This document shows, piece after piece, positions 1 through 8,881 of a stretch of 33,601 nt of DNA. Positions within the stretch are counted from its first letter, which is position 1. Each line of letters opens with the position of its first letter. The notes beneath the pieces were generated by a model. It saw only the letters and a list, made by a program, of their open reading frames with translations, had not been told where the DNA came from and did no database searches. The stretch is from Chara braunii. Its lineage: Eukaryota; Streptophyta; Charophyceae; Charales; Characeae. Position numbers and translations under genes: made by a program. The DNA is taken from positions 3,814,633-3,848,233 of the forward strand of contig BFEA01000066.1 of assembly GCA_003427395.1 (NCBI GenBank). The letters are read 5' to 3'.

Positions 1-1462
1 CCCTCCGTATGTGCCAAACAGTCGGTGGCTGGCGGTTCGGAGTCCCGTTTGCACTCTTATAGGGGCCTGCGTGCTTAGCAGCCCCCTTGCAGTCAATGAA
101 GGCAACGTTCCGGGCGTGGGTTTTGGGACCTTGTACTCAAGTTACGAGGGACTCTCTGCACACGCTTTGGGTGGTTTCCAGTTTGCGAGAGACGGGCGAG
201 TCGTTCTTTGGTGGTCGAGCGAACATTTTTGCGGCGCCGTTCGGGTCCATGGTCGTCTCTATCGGAGGGCTTATTTCACGATAGCTCAGTCGTCGCTGGT
301 GGCGGTCACGGTTGTCGTGGCTTTCCTATGTTGTGGTGCCGGGTTGTGGATCGTTGCCTTCACCCTCGCTCATTGTCTTGCGATGATTGGCGCCTGATCG
401 CCGACGGCGGTCCGGTTGGCGGTCATTTGCAGGGTATGGAGGTGGAGGTGCCCGTCTCTGACTCTCAGCTTCGGCACAATCATCCCGTAGGTTTCGGGGA
501 GAGCGGTTGCGGCTTTGTTGTGGTGTCGTCTTCGTGTCCGCACTCACAACGACGCGTTTCGTTTGTGTTGAGGGGGTGTCACGACTTGGTGAGGACGCTC
601 TGCGCTCTTCGCCACCCGAGCGGCGTCATTGAGCGGTGGCGCAGGTGGCCTCGGCCCTGCACCCGCTGCTTACCGTATGCGAGGGCGGAGACTTGTGGGA
701 TGCGTGATGCACCCTCCGACGACGTCGTGAGGTTGGGCCCGTCATCCGCCCGACTTGTTGGAATGCGCCCTTGTGCCCGTCGCGTCCCCCATCCTATGGT
801 CTTGGTATGCTGCACACTGTGACGGATCGCGTTGCGTTATGGTTTCGCTGCGTTTAGGTTGTGGGCTTTGAAGGCTATTGTCCTCTCTCTCCTTGGTTTC
901 GCCTGCGTTGAGTTTTGTTCGCGGTGCCCGCGGCAACAAGTGCATGTGGATCCTGGGGGGAGGGGGTGTGTTCCTTTTGCGCCCCCGTGCACAGGTGGAG
1001 GTTTTCCGTCCGTCCGGGCGTGCTCGAAGCGTGGTGCATTCGTTTCTTCCTTCACCCGCGTTTCTCGATGGATAGATGAGGTTGTGCACTTCGTTGTCGG
1101 TACGTTTTGGGCGGGCGGTGGCATCCAGTTGTGGGCCAAAGCAGTCGGTGGTTCCTTCGCGCGCGCCGTTGTTCGGATAGTGTGGTTATCTTGCGATCCC
1201 AGGGTGTGGTGTGGGCGGGTGTTGTTCGCAGCCAATCTTGTGAGCGGGTGCGGCGGGCTGTGTTGGATTGTGCGGTACCTTGTCGTTGGAGATGGCCTAT
1301 GGAGGGGAAGTTCACCTGCAATTCAAACAGTCGGACTTCGAGGCATCTCGGCAACTCATTGCACGTTCCACGATTGCTCGACGTTCTTTTGGTAGGCTGG
1401 TCGGCGTGACGTNCCTACGTGCNCCTCGGCCATCGCTCCTTGCGGCTGCTCGTTACACCCGC
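1..1462 (+). other. rDNA external transcribed spacer / intergenic spacer
   Basis: This stretch lies directly upstream of the recognisable 18S 5' end and is GC-rich with a strong G and T bias on the plus strand, like ITS1 further on. Open frames on both strands are long only because stop codons are rare in such sequence, and none resembles a known protein. The short word CAGTCGGTGG occurs near the left edge and again near 1141, with a weaker echo near 1328, which may be spacer repeats. I saw no identifiable Pol I promoter. Two isolated ambiguous bases occur at 1413 and 1423. The spacer call rests on position, not on spacer-specific motifs. Confidence 0.6.
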
Positions 1463-1543
1463 TACCTGGTTGATCCTGCCAGTAGTCATATGCTTGTCTC
1501 AAAGACTAAGCCATGCACGTCTAAGTGTGAACACTTTGCATTG
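1463..1543 (+). rRNA. 18S rRNA, 5' fragment (about 81 nt) upstream of LINE insertion
   Basis: The sequence starts with the near-universal eukaryotic small-subunit opening (TACCTGGTTGATCCTGCC) and follows the 18S consensus through the CATATGCTTGTCTCAAAG and TAAGCCATGC blocks. It departs from consensus at about 1541-1545, where the conserved run leading into GAAACTGCGAATGG should follow. That run appears instead at 5542. The gene is therefore interrupted, with almost no target sequence lost. Some bases differ from the usual consensus (for example AAAGACTAAG instead of AAAGATTAAG), consistent with a decayed copy. Confidence 0.92.
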
Positions 1544-4500
1544 ATGACAGCGCCGGTATGGTTGTTGTCCGATTCTCTCGGCAGAGAACTTGTGGTGCAG
1601 CATTGGGAACATTGGCTCACAGCGTGGCATGAACCAACACCGTTTCTGGAACACCTTCACCAGGGTGTTTAGGTTTTGGCTGCAAACATGAAGAGAAGGG
1701 CCAAGGTGTCCAGGCATGCGCATGACCGAACAGGTCAGGAGTATCTCCGCCGAATGGAAGCATTGGGGGAAGTGTCGCCGGCAGGATCTGAGGATGACTG
1801 GTGGGCGGAATGGGTACAGTTACAGTCGGAATTGTGGGGTCTCAGCTCCAAATCTAAGTGGGTACGAGATGCTGAACGAATGTCCAGGGCCTTTTTCGCC
1901 CAGATGAAGAATTTTTCTCACTCTTCGTTGATTGTGTCAATGGGACATCCCTTTGACCCGCTTGAGCCGAAGGCGGATAGCACTCCAGACATCCTCAAAT
2001 ATGTGGAATTGTTCTATGGGGATCTGTATCGTGAGGATGAGAATTGGTCCACCGAGGACATGACTTTTCTGCCGATGAATGATGTATGGGCTAAGTGTGC
2101 TACTTTTGTTTCGCCAGACCATAGGGCTGCCCTAGATGCACCTATCACCCAAGACGAAATAGCGGGGGCGCTGTCTGGGATGCATAAGGGTAAGGCACCG
2201 GGTCCAGATGGGTTGCCAGCTGAATTTCTGATGGTCGCAACGCGGACCCTCCTTCCTTATTTGTGTATTGCGTTTAATCGTCTGTTTTCAGGGGAGGAAG
2301 CACCTTCGGCTAACTTCGGCTAGGCTACGAGTATTCTTTTATACAAGAAAGGAAGTGTAGAGGAGGTCAGGAATTAGAGGCTTATTTCCCTATTATCAAC
2401 ACCTTACAAAGTGTATGCGAAAGTGTTGGGTAATAGGATTGCTCTTGTGTTGCCCATTCTTATTCATCCTACGCAGACGGGCTTTGTGGTTCGAAGGCAG
2501 ATTCTTGTGAATGTCCTCCTTGTCCGGCAAATTATGGAGAAGGCTCGGTGTTCTCAGCCCCCCTTGGCTACCTTGGTTTTGGATTTTGAAAAGGGCTACG
2601 ATAGGGTCAGATGGCCCTTCCTTCTGCAAGGCATGAGATGTAGAGGGTTGGGGGAGGGTTTTGTCAGGGCAATTGAAGGGGTGTTGGGGATGGCTGAAGC
2701 TAGAGTTCAGATTAATGATTTGTTATCTTCCCCCCTGAAAATTACACTCTCTATACGACAGGGCTGCCCACTCTCTCCTGCTTTATACATTTTATACGTC
2801 GAACATTTGCATGAGATGATCCGGGTGAATGAGCAGATCCTAGGTTTTGAGTTGTCGGGGGGGGCACAGGTAAAGTCTAATGCGTTTGCTGATGATACTG
2901 CGGCAGTGTCCCGGCCGACGCATGAGAGCGTTTCGGCCTTGCGCAATGAAGTATCTCTTTTTGAGAAGTATGCAGGTGCACGGGTGAATTGGTGGAAATT
3001 TGTGGCAGTGGTCCCGGATGGGGTTGATATCACAATGTTTCAGGGCATGAGGACCTAGTCAACTGAAGAGCAGTTTCTATATCTCGGTATTCAGATCCCG
3101 GCGGCGTTGTCATCAGGATATCAGCTGGACGATCAGCTCCATCACGCAATGACACGTATGTCGGCCTGGGCCAAACACGCGTCCCATGGAGTGTTTGGTA
3201 AGGTCCTCATTGCCAATAATGCGGTGTCCGCGACACTGTGGTATGCAGGCGCAGTTTCGGATCCTCCTAAAAGGGAGTGGAAAGGCTATAAGGGCGCCCT
3301 TGGAAAGTTTTTGTAGAAAGACGATCCCTGCACCTCGCAGCTCATTTACAAGGTACGTTGGGAGAAGTTGGTACAGTCGAGATCGATCGGGGGTCTGGGG
3401 TTGTTAGACCCTCGAGTGCAGGTTGCCGCCTTATAAATGCGTTCCGTCTTGTGGCTCCTTTTGGAAAATGATATGGAGCCTTGGAAGATAGTCACGTTTC
3501 AAGAGATGGCGGATGCTATCAAGGTTCATCCGGCGGATGTCGAAACGATCCTCCTTCACCCTCAACTTTTGCATGACCTTCGCCGAGGAGCATTGTGGTC
3601 ATGTGCCCTGGAGAAATGGCGTGAGGCTCCTCTGCGGCAGTCTGCCCCGCGAACATGTGATCAGATCCTTGGGCAGTCTTTGTTTGGAAATCGATTCATA
3701 TTGCAGATGGGGGCCCCGTTTCCATGGCAGGGTTGCTTGGGCGCTTTTAGGAGGCAGTGGTTGGAGTGTGGGGTGCATCGGATTGTTGACATTTGGAACG
3801 TGCAGGAGGGCATATGGAGGGAGGAGAGTGAGGTGTTGCGGCGTTTGGACCACCAACCAAAGAAGAAGGAAAGGCTGGAGGCGATCAAGCAGGCGATTTC
3901 GTAGGATTGGATTGACTGTCTCATGACCAAAGACCATATGCAAGGGGGGTGGGTTACTTTGGAAGGTCAGGACCGGCCGGTTGTTTTTTTTCAATGAAAA
4001 GAGAAACTGGGGACCCAGTGGTATGCGGCGGAGGCCTGGGAAGATGTTGGCCCGCAAAAGACGTTGGGGGAGGTTCTTGTTCGGCGTCCGGATCGGGATG
4101 GCAGGGTCCATGAACACAACATAAGGTCGGTTGTGGTGGTAAGGGATCAATCAGTTTCTACGCGGGGGGGCTCTCGCCCCTTTAAGCCTGCTTTTAAGCC
4201 ACTCCAACTCCCTTGGGACCCCTCGGCGTGGGAATGGGCGCCCAAAAATTATCTCAGGAAGAGCTGCAGAATTCATCAGGTGTCTACAAATGTGATCTAC
4301 AGGTCCTTGCTCGTCCCAACAGATATGGTTGATGAAATGCGGGGGAGGTGGGTGAAAAGGGGATGGTTGGATCAGAAGGCTCTTCATTCCTGGGACGCGC
4401 CCACATGGCAAAAAGCCTGTAAGGTGCTGACTTTCCTCCCGGACCAAAAACATGCGGGAGGTTTATGGCTTTGTCTTCAGCTGGCGCAGCCCACCTATGA

Positions 4501-4996
4501 ATGGTTGGCGGATAGGTGCTCGCACAAGAATAGGGCATATAGGTGTTGTATGAATGAGGAATCCTTGCCTCACATATGGATGGAGTGCTCGCCGCAAAAA
4601 TTTTTTTGGGAATGGTGGGATTCCTTGGGGGATGCGGTCCCTCTTTCTGGGGCTCGAGGAAGGGGGGCCTCTGTTCTAGTGTTGGTGTTATTGCCAGGCG
4701 ATGTTATAGGGGTGTGCGAGGCCTATGCGGCTGATGTAGTTCGGACGGCCTTTTGGGCTGCAGCATGGGCCATGCGGGCCCGCCTGTTGCGGGACGGGGT
4801 GCCTCCATCTTTCCCGACATTACGGGCATGGATGGTATGAAATTTAAGGACGGCGGTCTCTGCAGATGTGTCCAAAAGGCGAAAGGGTGGTTGGTCTTTC
4901 TTCGTCAAAGCTTGGAGACCGTATTGTGGGATTGTTACAGTAGGGGATCAGATTGGGGAGTGGTCGTGGGTGCTTACGTGGGAAGAAGGAGATTAG
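1541..4996 (+). pseudogene. LINE ORF2-like reverse transcriptase with nine in-frame stops
   Basis: One uninterrupted reading frame (codons starting at positions equal to 2 mod 3) runs for about 3.45 kb. It begins with a segment typical of the region between endonuclease and RT. RT motifs follow in order: GKAPGPDGLPAEF (~2190-2230), PTQTGF (~2470), the LDFEKGYDRV catalytic-aspartate block (~2580), GCPLSP (~2763), FADDT (catalytic pair, ~2886) and YLGIQIP (~3080). A C-terminal region with a Cys/His pattern (RCCMNEES then HIWMECSP, ~4540-4600) resembles the zinc-binding domain after plant LINE RTs. Stops occur at 1670, 2321, 2375, 3056, 3314, 3434, 3902, 3995 and 4838, and the frame closes at 4994. 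No frameshift is needed anywhere. The stops at 2375 and 3314 sit where the family normally has tryptophan (NWR and FLW). The copy cannot encode a full protein. Confidence 0.88.
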
Positions 4997-5541
4997 TTTT
5001 TTAGCCGTCAAGGGGGTATTGGGATGGGCGGGTTTTACGGGTGGGGTTGGGTCCTGGGGGATGGGTTATTTTGGGTAGAAGTTGTTTATGCATATCAAGT
5101 AATCTCGGAGTAAAGACAGTGTGGTTGTTCGAAAAAAACAAGTGATTCTTAGACAAGCAACAACAGTGATTCACAGGAAATTTGGTGATTAAAAAGACAA
5201 CAGGTTAAGATAGGTGTTATCATTAGGGGGGTGTGAGGTATGAAGGAGAGGTCCTAGCATTACTCTCTACCTTAGTGGTGCTTTCATGACTGGGTGCGGT
5301 TTTGCCTCCCGGTGGGAGCTCTAAGAGGGTTAGAAGGTTGTGAGTTCGCCGACTCCTTTCTGTTGCCGCGGCCTTCCAGGTCACCTTCTTCCTTTTGAGG
5401 GGGGCTTGGGGGGATACCCCCTTCCTCTTTGCCTTCTGTTTCATTTCTCTCTTCCGCATCTTTGTCCTTCTGCTTGCCGGTGATTAGCAACCGGACTGAT
5501 GCCCCCCATAATAGATGGGGTTGTGTGTGTGTTTGGAAAAG
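1544..5541 (+). mobile_element. 5'-truncated LINE (non-LTR retrotransposon) inserted in 18S rRNA gene
   Basis: About 4 kb of sequence unrelated to rRNA separates nt ~81 of 18S from the rest of the gene. It encodes a LINE-type reverse transcriptase in the same orientation as the rRNA. The 5' edge opens directly inside coding sequence, just at what looks like the tail of the endonuclease domain, so the copy is probably 5'-truncated. The 3' edge ends in a short GT-rich run and GGAAAA rather than a long poly(A). I see no convincing target-site duplication of more than about 5 bp. It could be a chance insertion or a member of an rDNA-targeting lineage, and one copy cannot tell these apart. Confidence 0.85.
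4997..5541 (+). other. LINE 3' untranslated region and 3' junction
   Basis: About 545 nt of non-coding sequence follow the end of the LINE frame. The last part has a GGTGATTAGCAACCGG block and a short CCCCCATAATAGATGGGG stem-like palindrome at about 5502-5519. A GT run and GGAAAA then precede the resumed 18S sequence. There is no canonical poly(A) tail. The palindrome next to the 3' end could be a structured 3' RNA end, but this is inference. Confidence 0.6.
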
Positions 5542-6466
5542 GAAACTGCGAATGGCTCATTAAATCAGTTCTCATTTATTTGGTGGTCTCCTTACCACTC
5601 GGATAACCGTGGTAATTCTAGAGCNAATACGTGCAGCATATCCCGACTTCTGGAAGGGATGTATTTATTGGATAAAAGGNCGATCCGGGCTTGCCCGTTG
5701 TTGCGGCGAATCATGGTGACTTGTCGAATCGCATGGCCTTTGAGCCGGAGATGATCCATTCAAGTTTCTGCCCTATTAACTTTCGATGGTAGGAAAGAGG
5801 CCTAACATGGTGGTAACGGTGACGGAGAATTAGGGTTCGATTCCGGAGAGAGAACCTGAGAGATGGCTCCAAGGAAGGCAGCAGGCGCGTAAATTATCCA
5901 ATCCTGACATAGGGAGGTATTGACAATAAATAACAACGTTGGGCTCTTTCGAGTCCGGTAATTGGAATGAGAACAGTCGTAAACTCCTTGAACGAGGATC
6001 CATTGGAGGGCAAGTCTGGTGCCAGCAACCGCGGTAATTCCAACTCCAATAGCGTATATTTAAGTTGTTGCAGTTAANAAGCTCGTAGTTGGATTTTGGG
6101 TAGGAGGGTTTGGTCCGCTCTTGCGGGCGTGTACCGGCCCTTTCGCCTTTCTTGCCGGGTATGCGTTCCTTGCCTTTATTGGCTGGGATCCAGAGCCGGC
6201 GCTGTTACTTTGAAAAAATTAGAGTGTTCAAAGCAGGTTTGTGCTCTGAACATATTAGCATGAAATAACGCGATAGGACTCTGGTCCTATTTCGCTGGTC
6301 TTCGGGATTGGAGTAATGATTAATAAAGACGGTTGGGGGCATTCGTATTCCATTGTCAGAGGTGANATTCTTGGATTTATGGATGACGAACTTCTGCGAA
6401 AGCATTTGCCAAGGACGTTCTCATTAATCAAGAACGAAAGTTGGGGGATCGAAGACGATCAGATAT

Positions 6467-6497
<31 letters not shown>

Positions 6498-6559
6498 TAG
6501 GGATTGGTGGATGTCTATTGGATGGCTCTGCCAGCACCTTGTGAGAAATCAAAGTTTAC

Positions 6560-6618
<59 letters not shown>

Positions 6619-7105
6619 TACTAGGCGTGGAGCCGGCGGCTTAATTTGACTCAACACGGGGAAACTCACCAGGTCCAGACATAGCGAGGATTGACAGATT
6701 GAGAGCTCTTTCTTGATTCTATGGGTGGTGGTGCATGGCCGTTCTTAGTTGGTGGAGTGATTTGTTTGGTTAATTCCGTTAACGAACGAGACCTCAGTCT
6801 GCTAAATAGGTACGCGGGGACCTTTCCTCGTTGCCAACTTCTGAGAGGGACTGTTGGACGACTAGCCAACGGAAGTTTGAGGCAATAACAGGTCTGTGAT
6901 GCCCTTAGATGTTCTGGGCCGCACGCGCGCTACACTGATGAATCCAACGAGTCGCTTGCCTGAGTCGAAAGGCCCGAGTAACCTTCTTAAGGTTCATCGT
7001 GACGGGGATAGATTGTTGTAATTATCGATCTTGAACGAGGAATGACTAGTAAGTGCGAGTCATCAACGCGCGCTGATTACGTCCCTGCCCTTTGTACACA
7101 CCGCT

Positions 7106-7138
<33 letters not shown>

Positions 7139-7221
7139 GTTTGGATTGCGGTGATCTCGGCGGTTTTGTAGGTGGGGGTGCTGTTAGAAGTTCATTGAAC
7201 CTTATCATTTAGAAGAAGGAT

Positions 7222-7258
<37 letters not shown>

Positions 7259-7267
7259 AAATCATTG
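5542..7267 (+). rRNA. 18S rRNA, main body (probable pseudogene)
   Basis: The sequence resumes at GAAACTGCGAATGG and follows the whole eukaryotic 18S consensus to the 3' terminal GTAGGTGAACCTGCGGAA and ATCATTG. Recognisable blocks include GGTAATTCTAGAGC, the 530 loop (~6020), AAAGGAATTGACGG (~6597), TTGTACACACCG (~7091) and the AAGTCGTAACAAGG 3' end. Many near-universal positions are altered, mostly by C-to-T or G-to-A: 5777, 5890, 5897, 5910, 6028, 6466, 6498, 6505, 6508, 6619, 6622, 6758, 6766, 6798, 7105, 7259 and 7260. A G also seems to be missing near 5820. Single Ns lie at 5625, 5680, 6078 and 6366. With the LINE split upstream, a functional rRNA is unlikely. Confidence 0.95.
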
Positions 7268-8124
7268 ACACGTGAACGACCGATCTTCTTGGTGTGGGAC
7301 GCTGGTTTGCTCGCCCTTTGCCCCCATCCTCCATGCATCCGCTTTTCTCTTCCGTTTCAGCACCACCTTGGGCTTAGTGCCCAGCTGGCGGCTGGCCCGG
7401 CGCAATGGGGGGCGTGGTGTAGATCGAGGGTGGGGGGAGTGGGTAGGTTTCGGGGCCTTGTGGCGTTGCTCCCCCTTCATCCCGTCTCGCCTCCGCAGGT
7501 TGTTACCTCGGCCCAACCCCACTCTCGACTTCTGGTCGGGATGGCGGTTGGTCCGGGCACGGACAGCCCTGAGGGAGGGTCAGGGGCGGGATGTCGGGTG
7601 GTGGCGGCTGTCCTCGGCCTGCGTACCCCCGCTCCTTCCCATCTCAGCTTTGTCCAGACCTCCTTTCCATCCCCGCCTCAACCTCGGCTTCTTGCGGAGC
7701 TTGTGGCTTGTTTGGGGATCGAGGGTCGTGGTAGAGGCTAGGGGCGGGGTGTGTTGCGGGGTCCTCGGTCCCTCCCCGTTTCGTCCTGGCTTCCTTCCCA
7801 ACGGGGTTCTCCTTTCCGGACAGATCGGCGTCCTCGACACAGTCGAGGTGGTCTGAATCNCGGGGTGGAGGGCCGTTGGGGGAGGGTTTTGGTCGTGAAC
7901 GGAGTGGTGTCGGGTGGGGGGGGGAGGAGACGGCGCTTGCACCCTCGTTGCCCCGCTGCTCCCCGGTGCCTTGCCTGGCCCCCCGAACGGGGGTCGGACG
8001 GGCCCGTGGCAGCGGCTTTGCAAGTTCTTATTGATGTACCTGTTCTGATTCGTCGCTGTCCGGGTTGACGCCCCCCTTCTGTTCTGGTTGAGGGGTCGGT
8101 CCTGTCGGAACGGCACCATATTGT
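7268..8124 (+). other. Internal transcribed spacer 1
   Basis: About 857 nt lie between the 18S 3' end and the 5.8S start. The sequence is GC-rich, with long C/T and G/T-biased runs and no coding similarity. Long open frames in several phases are a composition effect. One ambiguous base lies at 7860. Confidence 0.85.
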
Positions 8125-8283
8125 AGAACTCTCGGCAAACGAATATCTTGGCCCTCGCAACGATGAAGAGCGTAGCGAAATGCGATACTGAATGTGAATT
8201 GCAGAAATCCGTGAGCCATAGATACCTTGAACGCACGTGGCGCCCAAGGCTTCTGCCGAGGGCATGCCCGCCTGAGCATCATT
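8125..8283 (+). rRNA. 5.8S rRNA
   Basis: The segment begins with the conserved CTCTCGGCAA block and contains GATGAAG, CGTAGCGAAATGCGATAC, TGTGAATTGCAGAA, TTGAACGCA and the GAGGGCATGCC region. It ends near GAGCATCATT. The length of about 159 nt fits the family. Some normally invariant positions differ: the usual GAAGAACGCAGCG reads GAAGAGCGTAGCG, and the bases after GCGATAC are atypical. This agrees with decay of the whole unit. The ends are estimated to within a few bases. Confidence 0.92.
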
Positions 8284-8633
8284 GGATTCCTCACGAGCTC
8301 ACCACCTTCCGTTTGGGAGAGTGGTGGGGTCCGTGGTAGTGGCTTCCCTCGCTTCCCACTTGGAGAGCGTCCCTCGCTTCCCACTTGGAGAGCGTCTATA
8401 GCCTAAAGTGGAAGGGAATCGGAGAGCATACCGAGCGGGCCTGTGGGGGCCGCAGCCCAGAGTGGTGCGTTTCGCTCCGCCCTGTTGTTGCCCTCCAGCA
8501 CCCGTTTGTGGGTGGTGGTCTTCGTTTCCCTGAAAACGGCACGTAAGGTCATCCCTCCGGTTTTTGTGGTCGCCGCCTTCCGTTCGCTCCCATCCGCTGG
8601 AGGTGGGCTTGCGGTTGGGGGTGTCGGCCTTTT
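8284..8633 (+). other. Internal transcribed spacer 2
   Basis: About 350 nt lie between 5.8S and the start of the 28S consensus. The spacer contains an exact 25-bp tandem duplication (8346-8395), listed separately. No coding content is seen. Confidence 0.8.
8346..8395 (+). repeat. Exact 25-bp tandem duplication in ITS2
   Basis: The 25-bp unit 8346-8370 (starting CCCTCGCTTCCCACTTGG) is repeated without change at 8371-8395. Identity of the two copies implies a recent duplication or an assembly effect. Confidence 0.95.
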
Positions 8634-8655
8634 GATCTCAGGTCAGGCGGGATTA
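8634..8655 (+). rRNA. 28S rRNA, 5' stub of about 22 nt, truncated
   Basis: GATCTCAGGTCAGGCGGGAT matches the start of large-subunit rRNA, which normally runs on through CCCGCTGAA and TAAGCATAT. Here the match stops at about 8655 and unrelated sequence leading into a GA microsatellite follows. The rest of 28S is absent from the window. Confidence 0.8.
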
Positions 8656-8669
8656 ACATGGTTGTTATC

Positions 8670-8671
<2 letters not shown>

Positions 8672-8707
<36 letters not shown>
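8672..8707 (+). repeat. (GA)n microsatellite at rDNA break
   Basis: A run of about 18 GA units begins 16 nt after the last base that matches 28S. It marks the boundary between rDNA-derived sequence and the flanking DNA with the SNF5-like gene. Such simple repeats are common sites of rearrangement and also of assembly joins. Confidence 0.95.
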
Positions 8708-8709
<2 letters not shown>

Positions 8710-8881
8710 ATTGGATCGTTTCTCGTCTGCTAACGGGCGGTCGAATCTATGTGTCATCCAGCCAGCAAGCCAGGCAGCTGCTACATAAAAAACCTGTGGA
8801 AGCCATCATTTATAGACATGACAAGAGGCCAAAACGACTCTATTTACGTGTATATTTTGTGCGGTTAGAGATAGTTCATCG

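Noticed and set aside
11-1400. Several overlapping open frames of 60-200 codons on both strands
   Set aside because: They lie in GC-rich rDNA spacer, have biased composition and show no family resemblance. The frame 1268-1672 only joins spacer to LINE by chance.
5223-5490. Minus-strand Lys/Glu-rich frames over the LINE 3' region
   Set aside because: They lie antisense to the LINE 3' end, are low-complexity, and have no family match.
7262-8384. Long open frames through ITS1, 5.8S and ITS2 on both strands
   Set aside because: They cross a structural RNA gene and spacers. The open frames reflect high GC content.
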